The notes under the pieces are model-generated. The model had not been told where the DNA came from and did no database searches. It was given only the letters and a program-made list of their open reading frames with translations. From MGIIb-O3 sp046710875 (GTDB lineage Archaea; Thermoplasmatota; Poseidoniia; Poseidoniales; Thalassarchaeaceae), in contig JBKEHQ010000038.1 in assembly GCA_046710875.1 (NCBI GenBank), forward strand, positions 1-12,499: a stretch of 12,499 nt of DNA, given 5' to 3'. Of the stretch, positions 1-6,677 are shown one piece after another (the stretch's first letter is position 1; the number at the start of each line of letters is the position of its first letter). A program made the translations under genes and the position numbers.

Positions 1-506
1 AAAGTTCCGCTTTTAGAAACAATCCCAATTCTTCCTTTTGCATGTATGAATCCAGGCATTATCCCAACTTTACACCCTCCATCGTCCCCTGGAGTTATTA
101 TGCCTGGGCAATTTGGACCTATCAACCGAACATCAGGGCATTTTCCAATATTTGCCACAGCGTTAACCATATCTAAAATTGGAATACCTTCAGTAATACA
201 AACTATCAATCCTCCGCCATTTTCTTGAAACGCATTTGCAGCCTCAATTATTGCCGAAGCAGCAAATCGAGCTGGTACGTATATCAAACTAACATTTGCA
301 TTAGTTGCAACAATAGCCTCAGACATTGTATTATAGACATCAACCTCCTTATTTGAGAGCATTATTTTCTGCCCTCCTTTACCAGGAGTTACTCCTCCAA
401 CAACTTTTGTCTTATATTCTATCATCATAGTGCCATGAAATGTACCCTGTTTACCTGTAATTCCTTGGATAAGAATTTTACTATCTTCATTTATCCAAAT
501 TGACAT
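1..506 (-). CDS. sucD: Succinyl-CoA synthetase (ADP-forming) alpha subunit, N-terminal part (3' end outside window)
   Basis: Alpha subunit of succinyl-CoA ligase, which converts succinyl-CoA, ADP and phosphate to succinate, CoA and ATP in the cytoplasmic TCA cycle. Translating the minus strand from ATG at 506 gives 168 codons open to the window edge. Visible family motifs are the CoA-binding Rossmann start ILIQGITGKQGTFH (residues 11-24), VGGVTPGKGG, the GPNCPGII segment, KVGIMPG and the start of RIGIVSKSGT. The phospho-histidine and C-terminal ligase domain lie outside the window. The ATG overlaps the sucC stop as TAATG, and a GGGGGA Shine-Dalgarno (plus-strand 514-519) sits 7 nt upstream inside the end of sucC, so the two are translationally coupled and made in equal amounts. 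The truncation is only the window boundary. Identity is very secure. Confidence 0.97.
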   Translation of the reverse strand, partial: MSIWINEDSKILIQGITGKQGTFHGTMMIEYKTKVVGGVTPGKGGQKIMLSNKEVDVYNTMSEAIVATNANVSLIYVPARFAASAIIEAANAFQENGGGLIVCITEGIPILDMVNAVANIGKCPDVRLIGPNCPGIITPGDDGGCKVGIMPGFIHAKGRIGIVSKSGT

Positions 507-1714
507 TATTTATTCCCCCTAGTTAGAGCCACAATTTTCTCAGCACCTTCAGCAAGAGTTTTGGTTGTATGGACATTTAAATTACTACTGTCTAGTACAG
601 CCTTTCCTTCAACATGATTAGTTCCAGAAAATCTAACTACAAGTGGAACCTCAAGTCCTATTTCCTTAGATGCCTCTATTACGCTTCTGGCTACCATGTC
701 ACATTGTATTATTCCTCCGAAAATATTTACTAGGATTCCTTCTACATTTTTATCTTCTAAAATAATCTCAAACGCAGCAGTAATTGATTCTCGCGTAGCA
801 CCTCCTCCGATATCTAGGAAATTTGCAGGCTCACCACCATAGAGCTTTATTACATCCATAGAAGCCATTGCTAGGCCTGCTCCATTAACTAGACATCCTA
901 TATTGCCATCAAGTTTAACATAGGATAATCCATGTTCATGAGCCCTAATTTCAACATCTTCTTCTTCTGAAAGGTCACGTAATTGATTTCTCCATGGATG
1001 TCTAAAATCCGCGCTATCATCAAAACTAACTTTCCCATCTAGGGCTATCATCTCGTCAGACTTATTTTTTACTAGTGGATTTATTTCAATCATGGAACAA
1101 TCTTTTTCCAAAAACATTGAATGGAGTGCATTAAGCATAATTACCATCTCGTCTTGGGATTTACCTGAAAGTCCTAATGAAGTTGCTAAGGCAATCGAAT
1201 CCTTTTCTAACAATCCTTCCAAAGGGTCCGCCCAAATTTTATGAATTGCTTCGGGATTATTTTCTGCCACTTCTTCAATATCTACTCCTCCTTCTGTAGA
1301 TGCCATTATTAAGACGGATTTATTTTCCCTGTCAACTAAAAGTGCTAAATAATACTCATGATCTATTTCGCAACCCGACTCGACATATAAATTATTGACA
1401 ATTTTACCTTCTTTACCTGTTTGTTTTGTCACCAATCTATTTCCCATTATTGCAGAAGAATACTCCTCTACTTCCTTTCTTGAGAAAGCTATTTTTACAC
1501 CCCCTTCCATTATCAAATCTCCAGATTCTGGATCATACAAATTTCCCTTCCCTCTTCCTCCAGCATGTATTTGACTTTTTACGGCTACAACCTTGGATTC
1601 TAACTCGTCATATGCTTTTAATGCAGACTCTACTGACAAACAATGTATTCCCTTTACTACTTTAATTCCTGAATCATTAAACATGGCCTTGGCTTGATAT
1701 TCGTGAATATTCAT
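506..1714 (-). CDS. sucC: Succinyl-CoA synthetase (ADP-forming) beta subunit
   Basis: Complete 402-residue beta subunit, which binds nucleotide and partners with SucD in the TCA cycle. It starts with the family hallmark MNIHEYQAK. The ATP-grasp fold follows, with VAVKSQIHAGGRGKG (residues 43-57), MASTEGGVDIEEVA, the Mg-binding IEINPLV and DGKVSFDDSADFRH. The C-terminal CoA-ligase domain shows GNIGCLVNGAGLAMASMD, FLDIGGGAT, NIFGGIIQCD and the GTN loop in VVRFSGTNHVEGK. Length matches bacterial SucC (about 390 residues). Nothing suggests decay. It is first in a sucC-sucD operon, with ATG at 1714 fixed by the conserved N-terminus and no Shine-Dalgarno ahead of it. It is divergent from the nucleotidyltransferase gene across about 100 bp. 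ADP rather than GDP specificity is the family default for this type and is not proven here. Confidence 0.97.
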   Translation of the reverse strand: MNIHEYQAKAMFNDSGIKVVKGIHCLSVESALKAYDELESKVVAVKSQIHAGGRGKGNLYDPESGDLIMEGGVKIAFSRKEVEEYSSAIMGNRLVTKQTGKEGKIVNNLYVESGCEIDHEYYLALLVDRENKSVLIMASTEGGVDIEEVAENNPEAIHKIWADPLEGLLEKDSIALATSLGLSGKSQDEMVIMLNALHSMFLEKDCSMIEINPLVKNKSDEMIALDGKVSFDDSADFRHPWRNQLRDLSEEEDVEIRAHEHGLSYVKLDGNIGCLVNGAGLAMASMDVIKLYGGEPANFLDIGGGATRESITAAFEIILEDKNVEGILVNIFGGIIQCDMVARSVIEASKEIGLEVPLVVRFSGTNHVEGKAVLDSSNLNVHTTKTLAEGAEKIVALTRGNK

Positions 1715-1727
1715 GATAGGCCCACAT

Positions 1728-1749
1728 GCATCTTGTCTTTGAAAGATGC
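1728..1749. repeat. Inverted repeat in the sucC/nucleotidyltransferase intergenic region
   Basis: Perfect 7-bp dyad GCATCTT (1728-1734) and AAGATGC (1743-1749), separated by 8 nt. It lies 14-35 bp upstream of the sucC start, between the AT-rich promoter block and sucC. This position would suit an operator or a small hairpin in the sucC leader. No regulator is known from the sequence; function is inference. Confidence 0.35.
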
Positions 1750-1760
1750 GATAGAGGTCT

Positions 1761-1780
1761 TCTAAATTATTAAAATATAG
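1761..1780. promoter_or_regulatory. AT-rich TATA-like block, probably a bidirectional promoter
   Basis: The block reads TTATTAAAATATA at 1768-1780 on the plus strand and TATATTTTAATAA on the minus strand. In archaea transcription starts about 25 bp from the TATA centre. That predicts a plus start near 1798-1803, giving a very short leader for the gene at 1816, and a minus start near 1745, giving a leader of about 30 nt for sucC. It is the only good TATA-like sequence in the divergent gap. The assignment is by position and composition only. Confidence 0.5.
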
Positions 1781-1815
1781 AAGAACTCAAATCATCGCCA
1801 TTGGTCCCAGTAAAT

Positions 1816-2775
1816 ATGGAAGTAATTGTATTAGTTGGTGGATTCGGAACTAGGTTAAGGCCATGGACTGAAAATAGGGCAAAACCTTTACTTCCAATTT
1901 TGGATAAAAATCTTCTTGAAAGAGTAATTGAAGTAATTCCAGAAGATTTAATTTCAAAAGTCATTATTGCTGCTGGCTATGGAGTAGAACAAATAGAAGA
2001 TTTTTTTTCAAAAAAGGATACAAGTTATGAAGTAATAATTTCTACTGAAAACGAACCACTTGGAACTGGTGGGGCGGTGGGATTAGCAAGTAAGAATTTA
2101 TCAAAAGATGGCCCAGTAATAGTTTTAAACGGGGATTTAATATCAAGTGTTGATATTAAATTACTTTTAAATCATCATCATGAAAAAGGGGCAAAAGCAA
2201 CCCTCTCTCTTTGGGAAGTTGAAGATCCCAGTAGATTTGGAGTATGTGATTTGGATAACGATGGTTTTATCAGACGTTTCCAAGAAAAACCTGATCCAGG
2301 CACTGAATTTTCAAATTATATTAACGCTGGATGTGTGATTATTGAAAAAGAAATCTTAGATAATTTTTCATTAGAGAGGCACAGTATGGAAAGAGTGGTT
2401 TTCCCACCAATTGCAGAATCCGGGCAAATGGCAGGATTGTTATTTACTGGTTATTTTGTAGATGCAGGCACGCCCCAATCCTACATAGAAGCAGTCCAAA
2501 CTTGCATAGATAATGATAGATTTAATTCCGGTAAAAAGATTAATCAATCATGGTTTGCAGACGATGTTGAAAAGATGGAATCAGTAAAAAGATGCGCCAT
2601 AGGGGCCAATGTTTCAATAGATCCTTCCGCCTCTCTAACTGATTGTGTCGTATTAAATAATGCCATTATTGGAAAAAATACTTTTTTAGATAGTTGTTTA
2701 ATTGGCGAAGGTGCAATAATAAAAGATGGAATTGTTATTTCTGAGGAAGTAATAGGGCACCAAGCAACAAGATAA
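1816..2775 (+). CDS. Sugar-phosphate nucleotidyltransferase with C-terminal left-handed beta-helix
   Basis: Transfers a nucleotide from an NTP to a sugar-1-phosphate, releasing pyrophosphate, to make an NDP-sugar for glycan or glycosylation pathways. The 319-residue product opens with the signature LVGGFGTRLRPWT (6-18) and AKPLLPI (22-28). It then shows GTGGAV (83-88), the metal-binding LNGD (104-107), FQEKPD (155-160), YINAG (168-172) and the second catalytic-site Asp in DAGTP (216-220). Residues 261-305 form short hexapeptide-type repeats (IGANVSI, IGKNTFL, IGEGAII) as in GDP-mannose pyrophosphorylase-like enzymes. The exact sugar and base cannot be read; mannose-1-phosphate guanylyltransferase or glucose-1-phosphate uridylyl/thymidylyltransferase are options. 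I prefer ATG 1816 because the family starts with this hydrophobic strand; an in-frame TTG at 1801 adds five residues. Its stop is followed closely by the TPI gene. Confidence 0.88.
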   Translation: MEVIVLVGGFGTRLRPWTENRAKPLLPILDKNLLERVIEVIPEDLISKVIIAAGYGVEQIEDFFSKKDTSYEVIISTENEPLGTGGAVGLASKNLSKDGPVIVLNGDLISSVDIKLLLNHHHEKGAKATLSLWEVEDPSRFGVCDLDNDGFIRRFQEKPDPGTEFSNYINAGCVIIEKEILDNFSLERHSMERVVFPPIAESGQMAGLLFTGYFVDAGTPQSYIEAVQTCIDNDRFNSGKKINQSWFADDVEKMESVKRCAIGANVSIDPSASLTDCVVLNNAIIGKNTFLDSCLIGEGAIIKDGIVISEEVIGHQATR

Positions 2776-2822
2776 TGATTTATAGGCGATATTCTAAAAT
2801 TCTAGGTACTCTTCGTCTGCAT

Positions 2823-3485
2823 ATGTCGGGACCCCTAGTAGTTGTTAACTTCAAGACGTATGAAACCGCTCATGGAATTTCGGCAGAAAAATTAGCATTA
2901 ATTATGGCTAATATTGATACCAATGCTAGATTAGTAGCAGTAGTGTCTGCATTTGATCTGGCTTCAGTTGCAGCCCTAGCACCAAATCTTGAAGTATGGA
3001 CTCAACATTTGGATCCAATACAATTTGGATCAAATACTGGTTGGCTCCATCCAGAAACTGCCGTAGAAAGAGGGGCACAAGGTACTCTAATAAATCATGC
3101 AGAACATAAAGTATCCATTGAGCATGTTGCAATGTTATTGGACCAAGTTCCTGAAGATTTTACTGTATGTGCATGTGCCGCAAATATCGAAGAAGCCCAA
3201 TCGCTTACAGCATTAGGGCCTACATTTGTAGCCGTTGAGCCACCAGAATTGATAGGAGGGGAAATATCTGTGACTACTGCTGATCCCACTATTGTAACAG
3301 GCACAGCTAAGGCAGTAAGGGAGATTTCCAATGAAGTAGGGATATTGTGCGGCGCAGGAATCAAAAATGGCTCAGATGTTTCAATGGCAATTGAATTAGG
3401 GACATCAGGTGTTTTATTGGCCAGCGGAGTTACTAAATCGAGTAATCCTTTGGAAGCATTAGAAGACTTACTTTCAAAAATTTAG
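2823..3485 (+). CDS. tpiA: Triosephosphate isomerase, archaeal type
   Basis: Interconverts dihydroxyacetone phosphate and glyceraldehyde 3-phosphate in glycolysis and gluconeogenesis. From ATG 2823 the product is 220 residues, the short archaeal length (bacterial enzymes have about 250). It begins MSGPLVVVNFKTYE, with the substrate-binding Asn9 and Lys11. The catalytic His92 lies in LINHAEHK and the catalytic Glu139 in VAVEPPELIGG. The phosphate-binding loops are GAGIKNGSDV and LLASGVTKS near the C-terminus. An upstream in-frame ATG at 2775 overlaps the preceding stop as TAATG and would add 16 residues (MIYRRYSK...). I reject it because archaeal homologues start just before the NFKTY strand, although TAATG coupling keeps it possible. 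A TATA-like TTTATAGG near 2779-2786 could give the gene its own start about 25 bp on. It probably also reads through from the nucleotidyltransferase gene. Confidence 0.95.
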   Translation: MSGPLVVVNFKTYETAHGISAEKLALIMANIDTNARLVAVVSAFDLASVAALAPNLEVWTQHLDPIQFGSNTGWLHPETAVERGAQGTLINHAEHKVSIEHVAMLLDQVPEDFTVCACAANIEEAQSLTALGPTFVAVEPPELIGGEISVTTADPTIVTGTAKAVREISNEVGILCGAGIKNGSDVSMAIELGTSGVLLASGVTKSSNPLEALEDLLSKI

Positions 3486-3495
3486 ATTAATAATT

Positions 3496-3514
3496 AGATA
3501 TTTTAATATATCTT
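3496..3514 (+). promoter_or_regulatory. TATA-like promoter of the coiled-coil gene trio, inside a small AT dyad
   Basis: TTTTAATATATC (3501-3512) lies 22-33 bp before ATG 3534, the archaeal TATA spacing for a start at or just before the ATG. It sits inside the dyad AGATAT (3496-3501) and ATATCT (3508-3513). AGGAT at 3524-3528 may act as a weak Shine-Dalgarno if a leader exists. The whole gap 3486-3533 is nearly pure A/T. Confidence 0.45.
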
Positions 3515-3533
3515 ATAATTAACAGGATAAGTT

Positions 3534-4070
3534 ATGTGGCCGTTCGGGAAGAAGACATTTGATCTAATTGATGACCGATGGCTTAGGGAAAAAGGTATAC
3601 CACAGGAATATAGGGATGCCTTTAATCGCAAAAGTAAAAATCTTAAGATGGAAATTAATAGAAATATGGAAAAATTATCCGATTCCGAAAATATGGTTTC
3701 TGAACATGATTCTCAAATCCGTGAAAATGAACTGAAAAAAGCTAGACTAACAAGTCAACAAAAAGAATTAAAATCTAGTGAAGATGCAAAACATAGTCAA
3801 GAATTACAAAGAATAACGGCAGAAATAGAATTGTCTACTGGTATAATTGATCGTCTTAGTGCCGAGAAATTAAAATTTCAACAAACAATTGATAATACAA
3901 ATGAAACAATAAAAATGCTACAAATGATTCAAAATAAAAATGTCATTAATCCAGGGCAATTAGTCCAAAGTCCAATTTGGGCGTCAGGAGATCACCTTGA
4001 AGATATCAGAGATAATCTTCCTCGAGCAACAGATATTGATAACTCAGATATATTACACAATGAAGAATAA
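3534..4070 (+). CDS. Helix-rich coiled-coil protein, first of a trio, function unknown
   Basis: I do not recognise this 178-residue protein. It begins MWPFGKK, a short aromatic and basic start. Residues about 30-135 are rich in Lys, Glu, Gln and Asn with few prolines and regularly spaced Leu/Ile/Met, which predicts a long helix or antiparallel coiled coil. The tail (140-178) contains Pro and Gly, ends acidic (HNEE) and is probably disordered. There is no transmembrane segment, signal peptide or catalytic motif, so a cytoplasmic structural or adaptor role is likely. Its TAA at 4068-4070 directly abuts the next gene's first possible ATG at 4071, so the two are in one operon. Shape and charge recall helical membrane-remodelling proteins (PspA/ESCRT-III type), but I see no diagnostic motif of either. 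Confidence 0.8.
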   Translation: MWPFGKKTFDLIDDRWLREKGIPQEYRDAFNRKSKNLKMEINRNMEKLSDSENMVSEHDSQIRENELKKARLTSQQKELKSSEDAKHSQELQRITAEIELSTGIIDRLSAEKLKFQQTIDNTNETIKMLQMIQNKNVINPGQLVQSPIWASGDHLEDIRDNLPRATDIDNSDILHNEE

Positions 4071-4082
4071 ATGGGGGATAAT

Positions 4083-4559
4083 ATGAGTCGACCAATTTAT
4101 GATCGTTTGGCTAAAATGCCGAAGAAAAAACTCGATAAACTTGAGTATGATCATCAACAACATCTTGTCAGATTTATGACAGCCAAAGAGGGTAAGACAG
4201 AGGAAATCCAATCAATGGAAAAAAAATATTCAAGGCTAAAAGATAAAGCTTCAGAAGAAATTAAAGTTTCAGTCCCTAGAGTATTGGGTACTGCTATGGA
4301 AATGAGGCAAATAAAAGCTGAGATATTAATATCAAGAAGTATCTTAGCTCTTCTGCGTTCAAACCAATTTTATCATAGATTCATGGTCATGTTAATTCAA
4401 GATACTAAAGCGGGAGTTCAATATGATCCAGACAAAGCCAAGAATTTAATCCCTTTAGAATTTTCAGAACTAATTAGTGGATCTATTGTATCTACAAATA
4501 TGGATGGAGTTTTGAGTGAACTTAAGTCCGAAATTGATTCCAGCATTGGGGGGGAGTAA
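4083..4559 (+). CDS. Small helical protein, second of the trio, function unknown
   Basis: Unrecognised 158-residue protein. Residues 10-65 are strongly charged and helical (KMPKKKLDKLEYD onward). Residues 66-108 form a more hydrophobic helical stretch around PRVLGTAMEMRQIKAE and ISRSILALLRSNQFYHRFMVML. The C-terminus (110-158) is acidic. It has no signal peptide, transmembrane helix or enzyme motif. I chose ATG 4083 rather than 4071 because GGGGGA at 4073-4078 with a 4-nt spacer (TAAT) forms a convincing Shine-Dalgarno for 4083, whereas 4071 has none; the longer form would begin MGDN. It follows the first trio gene by 12 nt. Its last codons contain a G-rich run that probably serves as ribosome site for the third gene. 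Likely expressed with and acting with its neighbours. Confidence 0.78.
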   Translation: MSRPIYDRLAKMPKKKLDKLEYDHQQHLVRFMTAKEGKTEEIQSMEKKYSRLKDKASEEIKVSVPRVLGTAMEMRQIKAEILISRSILALLRSNQFYHRFMVMLIQDTKAGVQYDPDKAKNLIPLEFSELISGSIVSTNMDGVLSELKSEIDSSIGGE

Positions 4560-5007
4560 TATTATAGCATGGTTTTCCCAAAGTAGAATTCGTGCCTTCG
4601 TTAAACTTTCAACGAAGAAACAAAATAAAATAAAGACTGAACTTGATCTTAAATTTGCTGATCAAAAACAAATATTGGATTCTAGACTTTCCTATGCAAA
4701 GGATAGCGCTAGAAAAGCAGATAGACTACTGTCGAGAGGAAAAAAGGATAAGGCCAAAGAGGCCGTTAATACTTTTAAGTTAGATTTAGTTTCTAGCCAA
4801 CCTATCATGAATGCCTATGTCAGCACTTCTTTAGAAAAGCACCTTCTAGAAGTAATGTCTATGGAAGGTTTTGAGTTTCCTGATTTGTTAGAAGATATAA
4901 GAAAAGATATAGATTTTGGACTATTTTCGGTTAATGCCTCAAATGAACTTGACGCCATTATTAAAACAGAAGTTGACCCATTTTCCGAATTAGGAATCGA
5001 ACTCTGA
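4516..5007 (+). CDS. Small charged helical protein, third of the trio, function unknown; start uncertain
   Basis: Unrecognised protein of up to 163 residues. The clearly protein-like part begins near IIAWFSQSRIRAFVKLS. A long Lys/Asp-rich helix follows, including KDSARKADRLLSRGKKDKAKEAV (residues 62-84), then FPDLLEDIRKDIDFGLF and an acidic tail. The Ala/Leu/Gly/Lys spacing around residues 61-85 resembles a helical hairpin turn. There is no early in-frame ATG. GTG 4516 has GGAG at 4506-4509 six nt ahead but overlaps the previous gene by 44 nt. ATT 4561 follows a GGGGGGGAG run (4548-4556) with the same TAAT spacer used by the second gene. TTG 4534 and 4546 are also possible. The gene ends 6 nt before a convergent gene's stop. 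No function is assigned. Confidence 0.72.
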   Translation: MNLSPKLIPALGGSNIIAWFSQSRIRAFVKLSTKKQNKIKTELDLKFADQKQILDSRLSYAKDSARKADRLLSRGKKDKAKEAVNTFKLDLVSSQPIMNAYVSTSLEKHLLEVMSMEGFEFPDLLEDIRKDIDFGLFSVNASNELDAIIKTEVDPFSELGIEL

Positions 5008-5013
5008 AGTATA

Positions 5014-5739
5014 TTAAGAGCCAATATATATTCTAGAAACTATTTCTAAAAAACTAGGAACTTCTGGTGCTAATATTATTAATAATGGAATTCCTATTCT
5101 TGGGGTGAAACTTTCCCAACCATCTGCCATAAGGTAGCAAAGATTCCTGATATATGCCCATCTAGTTGATAAGAGGAGATATGTCAAAACAATCGAGGAA
5201 CAAGTTACTGCTGAGAACGAACTTAGGTAGTTATTTAATTCCACTGCCAAAGCGGGATAGCCACTCAGACCTGAATGTATTACTACTCCATAAATTACTA
5301 ATGCGCCTACTGTTGTAGTGCCATCTTTTTTAGGTAAAGTTCCAAGTATTGGATCAATCCCAAGTGTCAAAATAACAGAAACACATAAAATTCTTAAAAT
5401 TGAGATAATAGTGGCCTCTTCATTTGATATCAATAAAGGAATTAAGCCCAATGTAAAGAAAATTATAAAAATTCCTATTATCCAAAATATTTTATTATCA
5501 AAAAATTGCAACATCCTATTGGTATAATCTCGTAATTCCTTTTCATATGCTCCGCCCATACGGCCTTGCCACTGTACTAACCAAATTTCCTGGACTATCA
5601 TTCCTACTGCCAAAGTAAATATTAATGCATCAGGAATTAGGTTTATTGGAACTTCTTCTATGAATCCTACTAATAATCCAATTACAATACTAATTATGAG
5701 ATTAATTGGCATTGTTTTTACTAGATCATTGCCATACAT
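5014..5739 (-). CDS. Multi-pass integral membrane protein, unrecognised
   Basis: Product of 241 residues with about six or seven predicted membrane spans: roughly 12-28, 36-55, 84-104, 111-132, 141-158 (weak), 175-192 and 214-234. The loop at 56-83 is hydrophilic (QWQGRMGGAYEKELRDYTNR) and probably cytoplasmic. GIDPILGTLPKKDGTTTVGA (128-147) is the most conserved-looking stretch. I do not recognise a transporter or enzyme family. The open frame reaches TTG 5766, but that lies only about 14 bp from the TATA-like box. I chose ATG 5739 because GGTGA (plus-strand 5745-5749) lies 5 nt ahead; ATG 5742 is equally usable. It is convergent with the coiled-coil trio, with 6 nt between stop codons, and shares a divergent promoter region with the PPK2 gene. 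Confidence 0.82.
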   Translation of the reverse strand: MYGNDLVKTMPINLIISIVIGLLVGFIEEVPINLIPDALIFTLAVGMIVQEIWLVQWQGRMGGAYEKELRDYTNRMLQFFDNKIFWIIGIFIIFFTLGLIPLLISNEEATIISILRILCVSVILTLGIDPILGTLPKKDGTTTVGALVIYGVVIHSGLSGYPALAVELNNYLSSFSAVTCSSIVLTYLLLSTRWAYIRNLCYLMADGWESFTPRIGIPLLIILAPEVPSFLEIVSRIYIGS

Positions 5740-5774
5740 CATAGTCACCGATATGTTATGAATCAATCATCACA

Positions 5775-5786
5775 GCATATAAATTC
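5775..5786. promoter_or_regulatory. TATA-like box shared by the membrane-protein and PPK2 genes
   Basis: GCATATAAATTC (5775-5786) contains TATAAA at 5778-5783. On the minus strand the same bases read TTTATATGC. Starts about 25 bp away on either side would fall near 5805-5808 (about 10 nt before PPK2 ATG 5817) and near 5755 (about 15 nt before the membrane-protein ATG). It is the only TATA-like element in the gap. Positional inference. Confidence 0.5.
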
Positions 5787-5816
5787 TTTTGAATAAACCG
5801 CAGACCTTTTGTCTAT

Positions 5817-6659
5817 ATGTTCATGGGGATATTGATTGCTATGGGTGCAGACGCCACGAAGAAAATCAAAAAAATTGGTAAAAAAGAATATAATGATGAA
5901 TTATTTAGGTTACAACTAGAACTAATAAAATTACAAGAATGGGTCAAATTAAAAGGTCTCAAAGTAGTTGTTATATTCGAAGGCCGAGATGCAGCAGGGA
6001 AAGGAGGAGTTATTAAGAGAATAACGCAATATCTCAATCCTAGGGTAGTAAAAGTGGCCGCATTACCTGCTCCAACAGAAAGGGAAAAAACTGAATGGTA
6101 TTTTCAACGCTATGTCGATCATTTGCCAGCAGCAGGCGAAATAGTTCTTTTTGACAGAAGTTGGTATAACCGCGCTGGAGTTGAAAAAGTTATGGGATTT
6201 TGTACGGAAAAAGAATATGAAAGTTTTCTCAGGGCATGCCCTACGTTTGAAAGAATGCTAATTCGATCAGATACTATCTTAGTAAAATATTGGTTTTCTG
6301 TTTCCGATGAGGAGCAATTAAAAAGATTTGAAGCCAGATTAGCTCAACCTCATAAAAGATGGAAATTGAGTCCTATGGATTTGGAATCACTCACAAGATG
6401 GGAGGAATACTCGCAGGCTAAAGATAATATGTTTGCATATACAGATACCAAAAAATCTCCGTGGTATGTAGTTAATTCAGATATCAAAAGACATGCTCAT
6501 ATAAATTGCATAAGTCATTTCTTGTCCTTGATATCCTACGAGGATTTGACTCCTAAAGAGATTGAACTCCCCCACCGTAAGAAATCGAAAGGATACCTTC
6601 GTCCTCCTGAAGATGAACAAACCTTTGTACCTAATTATCATTCCAAATTTATGAAATAA
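5817..6659 (+). CDS. ppk2: Polyphosphate kinase 2 family, single domain (PPK2 class I-like)
   Basis: Transfers phosphate between inorganic polyphosphate and nucleoside diphosphates in the cytoplasm; class I members mainly run polyP plus ADP or GDP to ATP or GTP. The 280-residue product has one PPK2 domain. Walker A is GRDAAGKGG (56-64) preceded by VVVIFE. Walker B is LFDRSWYNRAGVEKVMG (D113, R114), and the lid region includes VSDEEQLKRFEAR. The later KRWKLSPMDLES, RWEEYSQAKDNM and SPWYVVNSDIKRHAHIN are standard PPK2 blocks. Start: ATG 5817, 5823 and 5841 are in frame. A TATA-like box at 5778-5783 favours 5817 with a short leader, while homologues usually begin nearer the KKIKKIGKKEY segment after 5841. 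It is followed 18 nt later by a lipoprotein gene, probably co-transcribed. The sequence closely resembles bacterial enzymes, so horizontal acquisition is plausible but unproven. Confidence 0.95.
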   Translation: MFMGILIAMGADATKKIKKIGKKEYNDELFRLQLELIKLQEWVKLKGLKVVVIFEGRDAAGKGGVIKRITQYLNPRVVKVAALPAPTEREKTEWYFQRYVDHLPAAGEIVLFDRSWYNRAGVEKVMGFCTEKEYESFLRACPTFERMLIRSDTILVKYWFSVSDEEQLKRFEARLAQPHKRWKLSPMDLESLTRWEEYSQAKDNMFAYTDTKKSPWYVVNSDIKRHAHINCISHFLSLISYEDLTPKEIELPHRKKSKGYLRPPEDEQTFVPNYHSKFMK

Positions 6660-6677
6660 TTGAATAAATGTGATATT

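Noticed and set aside
46..228. Plus-strand open frame of 60 codons inside sucD
   Set aside because: It is antisense to clear SucD coding sequence, and its Pro/Ile-rich product is the typical shadow of that gene.
2001..2016. T8-C-A6-G run as a possible terminator or frameshift site
   Set aside because: It encodes FFSKK inside an intact nucleotidyltransferase frame that continues for over 250 residues, so neither reading is needed.
3496..3513. AT-only dyad as a terminator hairpin after the TPI gene
   Set aside because: With only six A/T pairs it would be unstable, and no T run follows. The TATA spacing to ATG 3534 explains it better.
3534..5007. Calling the coiled-coil trio ESCRT-III/Cdv or PspA homologues
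   Set aside because: Only general helix and charge patterns match. I see no MIM-like motif, no Snf7 core pattern and no Vps4-type ATPase nearby.
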